Shown: positions 13,568 through 22,786, numbered from the stretch's first letter. The stretch is 64,000 nt of DNA from JAHEZL01 sp046074525 (GCA_046074525.1 JBJTOK010000047.1:12108-76107); one strand, 5' to 3'. A program made the numbers and translations. The notes: a model not told the origin generated them from the sequence alone.

Positions 13568-16500
13568 CTAGATCACCCTAATATTCATCTCCTCCACCTT
13601 CTTACTCGACAAAACACTCGGACTATTAAACATCAAATCCTCTCCCGAACCGGTTTTCGGATACGCCATTACTTCACGGATAGAAACTTTTCTTTCGAGG
13701 ATCATCATCAAACGGTCAAGGCCCCACGCGATACCGCCGTGTGGTGGTGCGCCGTATTGGAAAGCTTCGTACATGTGGCCAACGCTCTTCTTCATTTCTT
13801 CCTTGTTGTAACCCATGTTGCGGTAAGTAGCTTCGAGGATTTCCGCTTTGTGCGCACGTACAGAACCGCCACCGATTTCGTAACCGTTGAGTACCAAATC
13901 GTATTGTTGTGCGATGATGTCGCCAACGTTTGTGCTGCTCATGTGTTTGTCGAGATCCTTTACTTTCGGCATAGAGAAAGGGTTGTGCGTGAACGTCCAT
14001 CTTCCTTCATCGGTTTTTTCGAAGAAAGGAAAATCAACTACCCACACCGGCGCCAATTCTTTTGGGTTGATGAGATTAAGCATTCTGCCCAATTCCTGTC
14101 GCACCTGATCGAGCGCTTTGTTTGCAGTGGCATAAGATGCCGCCGAGAAGAAAACAATGTCTCCTACCTTAGCTTTTGTTGTTTTGATGATGTTGGCTGC
14201 AATTTCTTCGCCGAGGAATTTGATGATAGGCGATTGTAAGTCGTTTTCGTTCACGATGATATAAGCCAATCCTCCCAAACCATTTTCCTGTGCGAGAGCA
14301 GTGAGTTTTTCTATTTGACCTTTTGATAATCTTTTCTTTTGTAATTCAGCATCCACCTTGATGCATTTCACTACGCCGCCTTCTTCGATAGGTTTGCTGA
14401 ACACCTGGAAAGTAGTGTCTTTCACGATGTCGGTGATGGTTTGTAATTCCAAACCATAGCGCATATCCGGACGATCGCAACCGTATTTTTCCATGGAATC
14501 CCAATACTTAATCACCTGGAAAGGCTTCATCTTCCATTTGTCGGAATAGAGTTCCTTCACCACCGTAGTGAGTAATTTTGTGTTGAGGTCCATGATGTCC
14601 TGCTCGCCGAGGAAAGCCATTTCCATGTCGAGCTGCGTAAATTCAGGCTGACGATCACCGCGTGAATCTTCATCGCGGAAACATCTTGCTACCTGGAAAT
14701 ATTTCTGGAAGCCACCTACCATCAGCAATTGCTTGAACTGTTGCGGCGCTTGTGGAAGCGTGTAAAACGAACCGGCGTATTTACGGCTCGGTACAATAAA
14801 TTCACGCGCACCTTCTTCGGTACCGGCAGTTAAAACCGGTGTTTCCACTTCAATGAATTCTTCTCGGTCGAGAATATCTCTCAACAGTTTAATTACTTTG
14901 TGACGGTTGATAATCGCTGTGCGATTTTCAATGCTTCTGTGATCGAGGAATTTGTATTTTAATCGTGTTGCTTCGTTGGTTTTTGCTGCACGTTTTATTT
15001 CGAAAGGCAATGTTTTTGCCAGGTTGAGAATATCAATTTCCTTCACTTCCATTTCCAGTTTTCCTGTGCGGATGCTGGAGTTGTAATCGTCTTCACCACG
15101 CAGGATAATGTTGCCCGTTACCATAATCACCGACTCTGGTTTCAGTTTTGCAAACTGATCCAGCTGCGGAAAAGTTTCGCGTTTCAAACTCAGCTGCAAT
15201 ACTTCGTAGCTTGCATCGCGGAAGTCGATGAATACTAGGTCTCCGTGGTCTCTCAAGCTGGATACCCAACCCGAAAGTGTAACACTTTTTCCTACAGAAT
15301 CCTGTGAGATTTGCGTCACCACATGTGTGCGGTATTGGTCTTTGATGATCACTGGAATGGCGCGCACGGCTTCTTCATCATCGCGTTGTTGCGCTGCAGA
15401 AACTTTTACTTCTCCACCTTCTTCTTCGGATTTAGTTTCAGAACTTTGTGAGTAATCTCCTTCACCTTGTAAAGTTTGCAGAATGATTTCCCTAACTAGT
15501 TTTCCGTTTACTCCCTTCGTAAGCTTTTGTGTTACTTTCCCAACAAGAACTCCGGCTTTCCCTTGATTACCAGCTTTAATTTCTTTAGCAATTTCAGGGT
15601 TTTCGTTGATTGCTTCTAAAACAGCATTCTTTAATTTTTCTGGAGAGAAGGTATTGTCGACAAAGTATTTCTCATAATTAAAGGACGAATCTTTGATCAA
15701 TTCTTCCAATGCTTTCTGCACTAAAATAATCGTGATTTTTTCGTCTTTGTATTGCCCTAAAATATCAGTGAGCACCTCCACTTTAATTTTCGGATAATCT
15801 TCCGATTTCAGGTTGTTGCGCAGTGCCTTATCAATAAACAGCGGATCGTTCAGCTTTTTATTGATGGCGATGAAAGTCTGCAGCAGCACAGGATCACCGG
15901 TATGGTATTTTGCGTCTTGCGGGCGAACACCGGCCTTGATCATGATGGACTCGTTGGCGTATGGCAATAAATTCTCGTCGACCGTAGTGTTTTCTACTTC
16001 CTTTTTGATGTTTACGAAAGGAATGTCGGGCTCCAGCGCATAGCGGTAATCGGCCGCAAATTCCTTTTTACGCATCGTTTTGGTTTTCTTCAAATCGGCG
16101 TCGAAGAGTACCGTAGTTTGGTCGGGACGGAAGGCATTGTGCTGTGTGTAATAATCAAGTTGCTTGGTCACCTCTTCTTCCAAAGCTTCAATCATGAACT
16201 TGAAAGAGTTGAGGTTTTTTATTTCGGTGCGTGGGTTGAGATCCTGTGTTCCTTTTTTGCGCAGCGATACGCTCACGTCGGATTTGAATTCACCCATTTC
16301 GAGGTTGGCTTCGGAGATGCCCAGGTTTTGCACGATGCGCTGCAGGTATTGTGCATACAGCGAAGCATCCTTCAATTCGCGGATGCAAGGCTTGGTCACC
16401 ACTTCAATGAGCGGCACGCCCGACTTGTTGAAATCCACGAGCGTTTGTGTTTTTTCGTGCATCAGCTTTGCCGCATCTTCTTCCAAATGCACTTGTTCCA

Positions 16501-16885
16501 GCTGTACCGAAAATTCGCTTCCGTCTTCGCGGAAGCATTTCACTTCGCCATCGGGAATGATGGGCTTTTGAAACTGCGTGAGCTGAAAGTTTTTTGGCTG
16601 GTCGGGATATTCGTAGTGCTTGCGGTCCCAGCAAATCACTTCGTTTTTAAAAGATGATTTTACGGTTTTACCAAAAAGTATGGCTTTGCGAATGGCTTCG
16701 CTGTTGATGGCAGGAAGCACGCCCATTTGCCCTGTACACACCGAGCAGATATTGGCATTGGCAACAGAACTTTCCTGGTTGGCGCAGGCGCAAAACAATT
16801 TGGTTTTGGTGTTGAGGCGGATGTGCGTTTCGAGTCCGATCACCACTTCCAGCCCCAGCTGATCTAATTTATGCGTGAGTTCCAT
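13568..16885 (-). CDS. gatB-aspS: Fused GatB amidotransferase subunit / aspartyl-tRNA synthetase
   Basis: One uninterrupted frame of 1105 aa. Residues about 1-480 are GatB, which activates and amidates Asp-tRNA(Asn) or Glu-tRNA(Gln): GLEVVIGLETHIRL, HYEYPDQPKNFQLTQ, then a YqeY-like tail ending GKAGVLVGKVTQKL. A linker rich in Glu, Ser and Gln (about 480-530) leads into a complete bacterial-type AspRS. That part has the OB-fold (TLSGWVSSLRDHGDLVFIDFRD), class II motif 2 (FRDEDSRGDRQPEFTQLD), a GAD insertion, and motif 3 (GGIAWGLDRLMMIL). His in RDHGD is, as I recall, the residue seen in non-discriminating AspRS that also charges tRNA(Asn). Fusion would pass misacylated Asp-tRNA(Asn) directly to the amidotransferase. 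The ATG overlaps the gatA stop (TAATG). Confidence 0.95.
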   Translation of the reverse strand: MELTHKLDQLGLEVVIGLETHIRLNTKTKLFCACANQESSVANANICSVCTGQMGVLPAINSEAIRKAILFGKTVKSSFKNEVICWDRKHYEYPDQPKNFQLTQFQKPIIPDGEVKCFREDGSEFSVQLEQVHLEEDAAKLMHEKTQTLVDFNKSGVPLIEVVTKPCIRELKDASLYAQYLQRIVQNLGISEANLEMGEFKSDVSVSLRKKGTQDLNPRTEIKNLNSFKFMIEALEEEVTKQLDYYTQHNAFRPDQTTVLFDADLKKTKTMRKKEFAADYRYALEPDIPFVNIKKEVENTTVDENLLPYANESIMIKAGVRPQDAKYHTGDPVLLQTFIAINKKLNDPLFIDKALRNNLKSEDYPKIKVEVLTDILGQYKDEKITIILVQKALEELIKDSSFNYEKYFVDNTFSPEKLKNAVLEAINENPEIAKEIKAGNQGKAGVLVGKVTQKLTKGVNGKLVREIILQTLQGEGDYSQSSETKSEEEGGEVKVSAAQQRDDEEAVRAIPVIIKDQYRTHVVTQISQDSVGKSVTLSGWVSSLRDHGDLVFIDFRDASYEVLQLSLKRETFPQLDQFAKLKPESVIMVTGNIILRGEDDYNSSIRTGKLEMEVKEIDILNLAKTLPFEIKRAAKTNEATRLKYKFLDHRSIENRTAIINRHKVIKLLRDILDREEFIEVETPVLTAGTEEGAREFIVPSRKYAGSFYTLPQAPQQFKQLLMVGGFQKYFQVARCFRDEDSRGDRQPEFTQLDMEMAFLGEQDIMDLNTKLLTTVVKELYSDKWKMKPFQVIKYWDSMEKYGCDRPDMRYGLELQTITDIVKDTTFQVFSKPIEEGGVVKCIKVDAELQKKRLSKGQIEKLTALAQENGLGGLAYIIVNENDLQSPIIKFLGEEIAANIIKTTKAKVGDIVFFSAASYATANKALDQVRQELGRMLNLINPKELAPVWVVDFPFFEKTDEGRWTFTHNPFSMPKVKDLDKHMSSTNVGDIIAQQYDLVLNGYEIGGGSVRAHKAEILEATYRNMGYNKEEMKKSVGHMYEAFQYGAPPHGGIAWGLDRLMMILERKVSIREVMAYPKTGSGEDLMFNSPSVLSSKKVEEMNIRVI

Positions 16886-18282
16886 TACAATGCTTCGTTT
16901 AAGAATTTAGCGAATTTCAAAGTGAGTTCATCCTGCTGTTTGGCAGCAGTGATTTGTATGCCTGTAGCTGTTCCAACAGGTGAAGCCAGTGTTGGCAATT
17001 CACCCAGACTAAAACCAATCGTGTAAATATCCGACAGGTACATGGCCAGCGGATCTTTTAAGCTGCCGCCGATCGCTGGCACTGCAGCAGGCGATACAGG
17101 AGAAAGGATGATGTTTACTTCCTTGAAATCCTTGTTAAAGTGTTCCATGATTTGCGTGCGCAGGGCACGTGCTTTCAAATAAATTTCATCGGTGTGGCCT
17201 TGCGACAATACCTGGTTGCCGCCAACGATACGGCGCTTGCTTTCTTCGCTGAATCCTTCGGAGCGGGAGAGGGCATAGCTTTCTTTCAGCACATCGGCGT
17301 TCATGCGCTCGCCGTACATTGATCCGTCAAGGCGCGCAAGATTGGAAGCTGTTTCGGCCATGGCCAGCGCGTAGTAAGTCGACACCAGTGTATCAGCGTT
17401 TTTAAAGCTGAGCGGCGTCACTTCAACGCCTTTCGCTTTCAGTTTTTCAATCACTGCAAGGAAATCTTTTTTGATGTTGGCGTCGAGGCCTTTGTTGTCG
17501 ATAAAGTCGGCGTAATAACCAACTTTCACAGTCTCGGGAGTGAGAGCGAGTGTGAGATCGATAGGCTCAGAAGCGTAAGTCGTTTGATCGTGGTAATCTT
17601 TTCCGCTGATCACGTTCATCACAATTTCAATGTCTTCCACGCTGGAAGCAATAGGTCCCACGCAATCCGTTGAAGAAGCGTAAGCCATGATGCCATAGCG
17701 CGACACGCGGCCGTAAGTGGGCTTGAGTCCGTAAACTTTATTGAAACCCGCGGGCTGGCGGATAGAGCCTCCAGTATCGCCACCAATGGAAAAAACAGTG
17801 TAGCCCTTTGCTACGTTCACTGCGCTTCCGCCGCTGGATCCACCGCCTACAAGTGCTTCGTTGTGCGCATTTTTCACTGCACCAAAAATGGTGTTCTCGC
17901 TCGTGCTTCCGTGACCAAAGCTGTCGGCATTTTCCTTCACCAGCGGAATAGCGCCGGCGTCAATCAGCTTTTGAATGGCTGTTGCGGTGTACGGAGAAAT
18001 GTAATTTTTCAAAAATTTTGAGCTGGCAGAAGCATGCTGTCCTTGCAGCAAAAACACGTCTTTCACACCGAAGGGAATGCCTTCGAGCAAGCCGATTTTT
18101 TCGCCTTTCGCAATTTTAGCGTCTACTGCTTTTGCTTTTTCCAGCGCTAAATCGCTCAGCAAAAAGTTAACAGAGTTGTATTTGTTTTTGCCCAGTGCAT
18201 TCAGTTTTTCCTGAACGAGCTGAACACAGGAAATCTCTTTCTTAACGAGCTTTTCGTGTATGTTTTTTATTTCAGAAGCCAT
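16885..18282 (-). CDS. gatA: Asp-tRNA(Asn)/Glu-tRNA(Gln) amidotransferase subunit A
   Basis: Amidase-signature protein of 465 aa that releases ammonia from glutamine for GatB. The catalytic Ser-cisSer-Lys set is visible: Lys in PFGVKDVF, the Gly/Ser-rich block GGSSGGSAVNVA, and GGDTGGSIRQPAG with the nucleophile Ser. Length is close to the usual 470-490 aa. It is translationally coupled on both sides by TAATG overlaps: with gatC at 18282 and with gatB-aspS at 16885. The three genes form one operon driven by the promoter at 18599-18629. Confidence 0.97.
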   Translation of the reverse strand: MASEIKNIHEKLVKKEISCVQLVQEKLNALGKNKYNSVNFLLSDLALEKAKAVDAKIAKGEKIGLLEGIPFGVKDVFLLQGQHASASSKFLKNYISPYTATAIQKLIDAGAIPLVKENADSFGHGSTSENTIFGAVKNAHNEALVGGGSSGGSAVNVAKGYTVFSIGGDTGGSIRQPAGFNKVYGLKPTYGRVSRYGIMAYASSTDCVGPIASSVEDIEIVMNVISGKDYHDQTTYASEPIDLTLALTPETVKVGYYADFIDNKGLDANIKKDFLAVIEKLKAKGVEVTPLSFKNADTLVSTYYALAMAETASNLARLDGSMYGERMNADVLKESYALSRSEGFSEESKRRIVGGNQVLSQGHTDEIYLKARALRTQIMEHFNKDFKEVNIILSPVSPAAVPAIGGSLKDPLAMYLSDIYTIGFSLGELPTLASPVGTATGIQITAAKQQDELTLKFAKFLNEAL

Positions 18283-18545
18283 TAGCCTTCAATTACTTTT
18301 GATACTACCAGATAACCATTTTTCTCCTTCGGGAAATTGCCTTTGATGAGCTTTTTCTCCAGGTCGGAAGAGTTGTGTACTTCGTCGGGACGCAGATCAC
18401 TTATTGCAACTGCATTGGCGCTTAAATCATTATTTGTAGCAGGAAGCGGAGCGTTTTTAATAGTTTTAAAAAGCTCGTCTACTGCTTTGGATGAAGTTGC
18501 GCCTTTAATGCTGGATAAATCTTCCAGCGACATTTCTTTTGCCAT
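18282..18545 (-). CDS. gatC: Amidotransferase subunit C
   Basis: Small protein of 87 aa, first gene of the gatCAB operon. The C-terminal part is typical GatC: LRPDEVHNSSDLEKKL, then NFPKEKNGYLVVSKVIEG. GatC wraps around GatA and GatB and stabilises the complex. The N-terminal helix usually rich in Leu/Ala is less typical (MAKEMSLEDLSSIKGATSSK), so this end has diverged. Confidence 0.87.
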   Translation of the reverse strand: MAKEMSLEDLSSIKGATSSKAVDELFKTIKNAPLPATNNDLSANAVAISDLRPDEVHNSSDLEKKLIKGNFPKEKNGYLVVSKVIEG

Positions 18546-18598
18546 AATTCAATTTTGCTTTGCTAATCAGGGACTTAGGCGTCCTTTTTAGCAGTCGC

Positions 18599-18629
18599 CA
18601 AAGATACCAAAATGAAAGCGACTTACAAA
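18599..18629 (-). promoter_or_regulatory. Bacteroidota-type promoter of the gatCAB-aspS operon
   Basis: Reading the minus strand: TTTG, exactly 19 bases, then TATCTTTG, a full match to the TTTG-N19-TAnnTTTG consensus of the phylum's primary sigma factor. The -7 box lies about 55 bases before the gatC ATG. Confidence 0.75.
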
Positions 18630-18646
18630 GAGGGAAAGGCAGGGGA

Positions 18647-18850
18647 TTTTTTCACCACGGAGACACAGAGATTTTTCACAGAGGACGCGGAGTTTTGACG
18701 AGTTTATTTGTTCGCAGAGAGCTTAAGGCTTACAGAGTTCACAGAGGGTAAGGCGCATTTAGACTCCGTGACCTCTTTAGGCGTTAAGCCCTCCGGGATC
18801 TTAAACCTCAGTGATCTCTGTGAAAAATCTCTGTGTCTGTGGTAAAAAAA
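18647..18850. repeat. 204-bp imperfect palindrome of the 'cacagagac' type
   Basis: The outer arms (18647-18683 and 18816-18850) are near-perfect inverted repeats of about 36 bp built from CACCACGGAGACACAGAG and its complement, differing by a 2-base gap and one mismatch. The interior repeats CACAGAGG motifs and has a second pair GCTTAAGGCTTAC / GGCGTTAAGCC. It fills most of the 312-bp gap between gatC and the lipoprotein gene, and ends 8 bases after the lipoprotein stop. It resembles dispersed 'accacagagacacagag' repeats seen in unrelated environmental genomes. Confidence 0.8.
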
Positions 18851-18857
18851 TGGAGAT

Positions 18858-19664
18858 TTATTGTATCGAAAAACTAAGTGCTTCTTCCTTAATCATCACC
18901 GAAACTAAGCCAGTACAGCCATTGCCATAATCGAGATTGCGCACATCGAGTTTATTAGGTTCCACGGCCATTTTTCCCGATGTGATGAACCAGCGGCAAT
19001 TAGGATCTACCGTCATAGCAGAAGAAATAGCAGCAGAGAAATCGGTGCCTTTAAAATCCTTTCCTGATGCGCTTCCGGTGAGCGAATAAGTATTGTCGAA
19101 AACGGTATTGGTAGTAGCGCCGGCAGTGAGTTCCAGCGTTTCAATGCCGTCCCACGACATAGTGCCGTTGCTGTTAATAATAATTCCTTCCTGGGCGCGA
19201 AGATCAAAGACGTAATTGTTTTTACTGTTGAGTCCCTGATTGACGATATTGAATTTCCCCAGCACATTCGACTGGTTGAGGTAGAAGTCGCTGAAGGAAA
19301 TTTCCATTTTATCAATGGAAGTCATAGTGTTGTTGTAACTGGCGGCACTCACTTTTATCACCATATTTCCCCTACGGTATTTATTGTCGTAACACAGCAC
19401 GTCGCTGTTGCCATGAACAACAGTGAGTGTGAAAGGAAAGGTAGGACTTGCGGGATTGGCAGAAGTTACAAATTTAATAGCGGTGTCGCCAGGATTTTGC
19501 TGATTCAGAAAAGTACTCACGTAATATTGCGATTGCTTGAAAATATCGAGATAGATGACTTGCGCCAAAGCATTGTCTTTACAGGAGTTGAGCTCGTTAT
19601 TGGTTTTATCGGTTTTGCAGCTGAATAGCGTTGCGATAAACAAAAAGGCAAATAAGTTTTTCAT
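18858..19664 (-). CDS. Hypothetical lipoprotein
   Basis: Protein of 268 aa with a lipoprotein signal (MKNLFAFLFIATLFSCKTDK, lipid-attachment Cys at residue 16). The mature part is beta-rich with regular alternating strands and few charged helices, consistent with a secreted beta-sandwich. It has three later Cys residues (VLCYDNKYRRG, NCRWFITSG, NGCTGLVSV), perhaps forming a disulfide. I do not recognise a specific family. It is a single gene followed by the long palindrome. Confidence 0.75.
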   Translation of the reverse strand: MKNLFAFLFIATLFSCKTDKTNNELNSCKDNALAQVIYLDIFKQSQYYVSTFLNQQNPGDTAIKFVTSANPASPTFPFTLTVVHGNSDVLCYDNKYRRGNMVIKVSAASYNNTMTSIDKMEISFSDFYLNQSNVLGKFNIVNQGLNSKNNYVFDLRAQEGIIINSNGTMSWDGIETLELTAGATTNTVFDNTYSLTGSASGKDFKGTDFSAAISSAMTVDPNCRWFITSGKMAVEPNKLDVRNLDYGNGCTGLVSVMIKEEALSFSIQ

Positions 19665-19773
19665 AGTTGCTATGGAATAGGTATGGCTTAGACGAAGAAA
19701 AATGGGAAAAGGTTGTGGAAAATGCGTGGGTTAATCCCGCAAGTGAGTCATTGCGAGAAGTCGGAAACAGAGC

Positions 19774-20283
19774 TTACCTGATTCTCACCAGCTCATAAAA
19801 AGTACAGTCGTACTTATTTTTCTCGTCCTTCTTGCAATAGATTTCGGAGGTATTGCGCCATTTGGTCATATCCAATTCGGGGAAAAAGGTATCGGCGTCA
19901 AAGGTTTCATTGACGCGGGTGAGGTAGATATGTGTGACCAGGTCCTGGTCGAGGCATTGTCGGTAAATTTCACCACCGCCAATCACAAAAAGTTCTTTTT
20001 CACCACGCTGGCGGGCAAACTGGATGCCTTGTAAAATAGAGGTGGTAACGAGGCAGCCCGGTATTTCCAATTTAGGATCCCTGGTAATAACGATGTTGGT
20101 GCGGTTGGCCAGTGGACGGTATTTTTCGGGAATGGATTCGTAGTTTTTTCGGCCGGTCAAAATATGGTGTCCCAATGTCCTGTCCTTGAAAAACTTCATG
20201 TCGGTAGGCAAATGCCACAGCAAACCATTGTCTTTACCAATGGAATTGTTCAGTCCTGCTGCAACAATGATAGATACCTTCAT
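19774..20283 (-). CDS. folA: Dihydrofolate reductase
   Basis: 169 aa, full length. Reduces dihydrofolate with NADPH. The family signatures are visible: IVAAGLNNSIGKDNGLLWHLPTD (split: substrate loop then the WHLP-D motif with the catalytic acidic residue), the NADPH-binding GRKNYESIP, and FVIGGGEIYRQ. It follows thyA by 10 bases, so the enzyme that regenerates tetrahydrofolate is made with the one that consumes methylene-tetrahydrofolate. Confidence 0.97.
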   Translation of the reverse strand: MKVSIIVAAGLNNSIGKDNGLLWHLPTDMKFFKDRTLGHHILTGRKNYESIPEKYRPLANRTNIVITRDPKLEIPGCLVTTSILQGIQFARQRGEKELFVIGGGEIYRQCLDQDLVTHIYLTRVNETFDADTFFPELDMTKWRNTSEIYCKKDEKNKYDCTFYELVRIR

Positions 20284-20293
20284 TTCGTATTAA

Positions 20294-21088
20294 TTATACC
20301 GCCACCGGAGCTTTAATGTGCGGGTGCGGATCGTAGCCCAGCAATTCAAAATCCTCAAATTTAAAGTCGAAGATATTTTTCACTGCCGGATTTATTTTCA
20401 TTGTAGGTAAAGCGCGAGGCTCCCTTGAAAGCTGCAAATGGGTTTGTTCCAGGTGATTTTTGTAAAGGTGCGTGTCGCCAAAGGTATGCACGAAATCCCC
20501 GAGTTTAAGATCGCAAACCTGCGCTACCATCATAGTGAGCAGGGCATAGGAGGCAATATTGAAAGGTACGCCTAAAAATACGTCGGCGCTGCGTTGGTAC
20601 AATTGACAGGATAATTTTCCGTCGGCCACATAAAACTGAAAAAAGGCGTGGCAGGGTGGGAGTGCCATTTTCTCAATTTCCCCTACATTCCATGCGCTAA
20701 CAATGAGTCGGCGGGAATCAGGATTCTTCTTTATTTGCTCGATGAGGTTTGTGATCTGATCGATATGGCGGCCATCGGGAGTAGGCCAGGAGCGCCATTG
20801 GTAGCCGTAAACCGGACCCAGATTCCCATTTTCATCAGCCCACTCGTCCCATATAGAGACATTGTTTTCCTTAAGGTATTTGATATTGGTATCGCCCTGC
20901 AAAAACCACAGCAATTCGTGGATAATGGAGCGCAAATGGCATTTTTTGGTGGTCACCAGAGGAAAGCCATCATTAAGGTTGAAGCGCATCTGGTAGCCGA
21001 AAACACTGATCGTTCCTGTGCCGGTGCGGTCTTCTTTGGAAGTACCGTTGTCAATGATATGTTGCAGGAGATCGAGGTAGGCCTTCAT
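20294..21088 (-). CDS. thyA: Thymidylate synthase
   Basis: 264 aa, the same length as the E. coli enzyme. Converts dUMP to dTMP using methylene-tetrahydrofolate. Visible signatures: RTGTGTISVFG near residue 22, the catalytic Cys in ALPPCHAFFQFYV, and LSCQLYQRSADVFLGVPFN. It lies in a tight operon: 3 bases downstream of the DUF151 gene and 10 bases upstream of folA. Confidence 0.98.
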   Translation of the reverse strand: MKAYLDLLQHIIDNGTSKEDRTGTGTISVFGYQMRFNLNDGFPLVTTKKCHLRSIIHELLWFLQGDTNIKYLKENNVSIWDEWADENGNLGPVYGYQWRSWPTPDGRHIDQITNLIEQIKKNPDSRRLIVSAWNVGEIEKMALPPCHAFFQFYVADGKLSCQLYQRSADVFLGVPFNIASYALLTMMVAQVCDLKLGDFVHTFGDTHLYKNHLEQTHLQLSREPRALPTMKINPAVKNIFDFKFEDFELLGYDPHPHIKAPVAV

Positions 21089-21091
21089 TTA

Positions 21092-21703
21092 TTAAGATTC
21101 TTTTCTTTTGTTCAGCTCGTCGCGGATTTGTGAGGCTCTTTCATAGTCTTCCATGGCAATGGCCTCTTCCAGGTATTTTTCCAATTCTTCGGGAGTAGCC
21201 GTTTTGAGGTCCTTGCTGCTTGATTGCAGGAGTTCTTCCACCGGATCTTCCAGATTATCTTCCTCTTCAGTTTCGTTGGCCGCCTGCTCGTCTTCAAGGA
21301 GGATGCCGGCAGTGGAGAGGATGAATTCGTAGGTGGATATCGGACAGTTGAATCTTACTGCAAGAGCGATAGAATCGGAGGTACGGGCATCAATTTCCAC
21401 TTCTTTACCGTCTTTCTCGCAAATCAGCTTCGCGAAGAAAATGCCTTCCACCAGGTTGTAAATGATCACTTCCCTGATATTGATATCGAAAGTATTGGCG
21501 AAAGTTTTAAAGAGATCGTGGGTGAGCGGACGGCTTGGCGTCATCTTTTCAAGTTCGATGGCAATAGCCTGTGCTTCAAAGCCGCCAATGATGATGGGCA
21601 ATCTTCTTTTGCCATTGCGTTCTCCCAGTACCAGGGCATAGGCGCCCGTTTGAGTCTGACTGTAGGAAAGTCCTATTATGTCTAAATTAATTTTCTTCAT
21701 CAA
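21092..21703 (-). CDS. DUF151 (bifunctional nuclease-like) protein with UVR motif
   Basis: 203 aa. Residues about 1-130 are a DUF151 domain (GAYALVLGERNGKRRLPIIIG, then EIDARTSDSIALAVRF), a family with reported RNase/DNase activity in plants and a thermophile homologue. A Glu-rich linker follows, then a C-terminal UVR-like motif (EELEKYLEEAIAMEDYERA, SQIRDEL), as in UvrB/UvrC contact helices. This two-domain layout is common in Bacteroidota. It is the first gene of the operon with thyA and folA. Confidence 0.88.
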   Translation of the reverse strand: MMKKINLDIIGLSYSQTQTGAYALVLGERNGKRRLPIIIGGFEAQAIAIELEKMTPSRPLTHDLFKTFANTFDINIREVIIYNLVEGIFFAKLICEKDGKEVEIDARTSDSIALAVRFNCPISTYEFILSTAGILLEDEQAANETEEEDNLEDPVEELLQSSSKDLKTATPEELEKYLEEAIAMEDYERASQIRDELNKRKES

Positions 21704-21808
21704 GTCCCTTCAACGAAAAGTTAAAAGGTAAAAGTAAAAAGCCAAAAGCAAATAACATAATATTTTGCTGTTTGGCTTTTAGGAGACGCAAAATTTTGCG
21801 TCTCTACC

Positions 21809-22765
21809 TTAACCTTTTAGTTTCTTAATAGCTTCATTCAATTTCGGTACCACCTGCAAGGCATCACCCACAATTCCGTAATCTGCCGCTTTAAAGAAAG
21901 GAGCCTCAGGATCGGTATTGATCACCACTATTTTTTTAGAGGAGCTGATACCTGCCAAATGCTGGATGGCTCCTGAAATACCGATAGCAATGTATAAGTT
22001 TGGTGCAACGGCAATCCCTGTCTGACCAACGTGTTCGTGGTGCGGTCTCCAGCCGATATCGGCTACTGGCTTGGAGCAGGCTGTTGCTGCACCGAGCGTT
22101 TCGGCGAGCTGTTCAACCATGCCCCAGTTTTCAGGGCCTTTCATACCGCGACCGGCACTTACAACGATTTCTGCTTCGGTGAGGTTGATTTTACCCGAAG
22201 TTTTCTGGTATTCTACGTGTTGCAATGATTTGTCTTTATCGCTTGGGGCTGCGCTGCCTTTTTCAACAGCTGCAGCAACTGCGTTTTCTTTTATTCCAAA
22301 GGAGTTGGTGGAGAGTACAATCACTTTTACATCACCTGCCAGTTCCACGTGGGCAAAAGCTTTTCCAGAGAAAGTCTTTTTCTTCACTGTGAAAGGAGCG
22401 GTACTGCTTGGTAATTCTACCACTTCGGTAACGATAGAGGCATTTAACTTTATGGCCAGTCTTGGTGCCGCACCTTTGCTTTTCCATGTGCCGTTGAACA
22501 CGATGAATTTAGCGCCGGCAGCTTTTGCTGTTTCGGCTATGATGGTGGCCACGCCTTCATGGTTCGTGTCGCCATCGATATGAATGACTTTGGAGGCGCC
22601 ATATTTCCCTAGGGAAGCAAGATTATCGGCGCTTACATTACCAATGACCACAGCAGTTACGCTGCCGCCCACGGCCTGCGCTACTCCTGAGGCATAAGCC
22701 ACGCTCTCGAAAGTTGATTTCTTGAAATTCCCGTCCCAGTTTTCTGCGAATACTAATACTGACAT
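21809..22765 (-). CDS. etfA: Electron transfer flavoprotein alpha subunit
   Basis: 318 aa. Holds the FAD of the ETF heterodimer that takes electrons from acyl-CoA dehydrogenases. The C-terminal FAD-binding block is clear: VSAGRGMKGPENW, SKPVADIGWRPHHEHVGQTG, LYIAIGISGAIQHLAG, and VVINTDPEAPFFKAADYGI. It is 21 bases downstream of etfB. Confidence 0.97.
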   Translation of the reverse strand: MSVLVFAENWDGNFKKSTFESVAYASGVAQAVGGSVTAVVIGNVSADNLASLGKYGASKVIHIDGDTNHEGVATIIAETAKAAGAKFIVFNGTWKSKGAAPRLAIKLNASIVTEVVELPSSTAPFTVKKKTFSGKAFAHVELAGDVKVIVLSTNSFGIKENAVAAAVEKGSAAPSDKDKSLQHVEYQKTSGKINLTEAEIVVSAGRGMKGPENWGMVEQLAETLGAATACSKPVADIGWRPHHEHVGQTGIAVAPNLYIAIGISGAIQHLAGISSSKKIVVINTDPEAPFFKAADYGIVGDALQVVPKLNEAIKKLKG

Positions 22766-22786
22766 ATCTTATATTTTATCGGATGA

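Noticed and set aside
13547..14239. Plus-strand open frames inside gatB-aspS and other core genes
   Set aside because: They lie opposite conserved coding sequence and show no family features; they are by-products of codon use.
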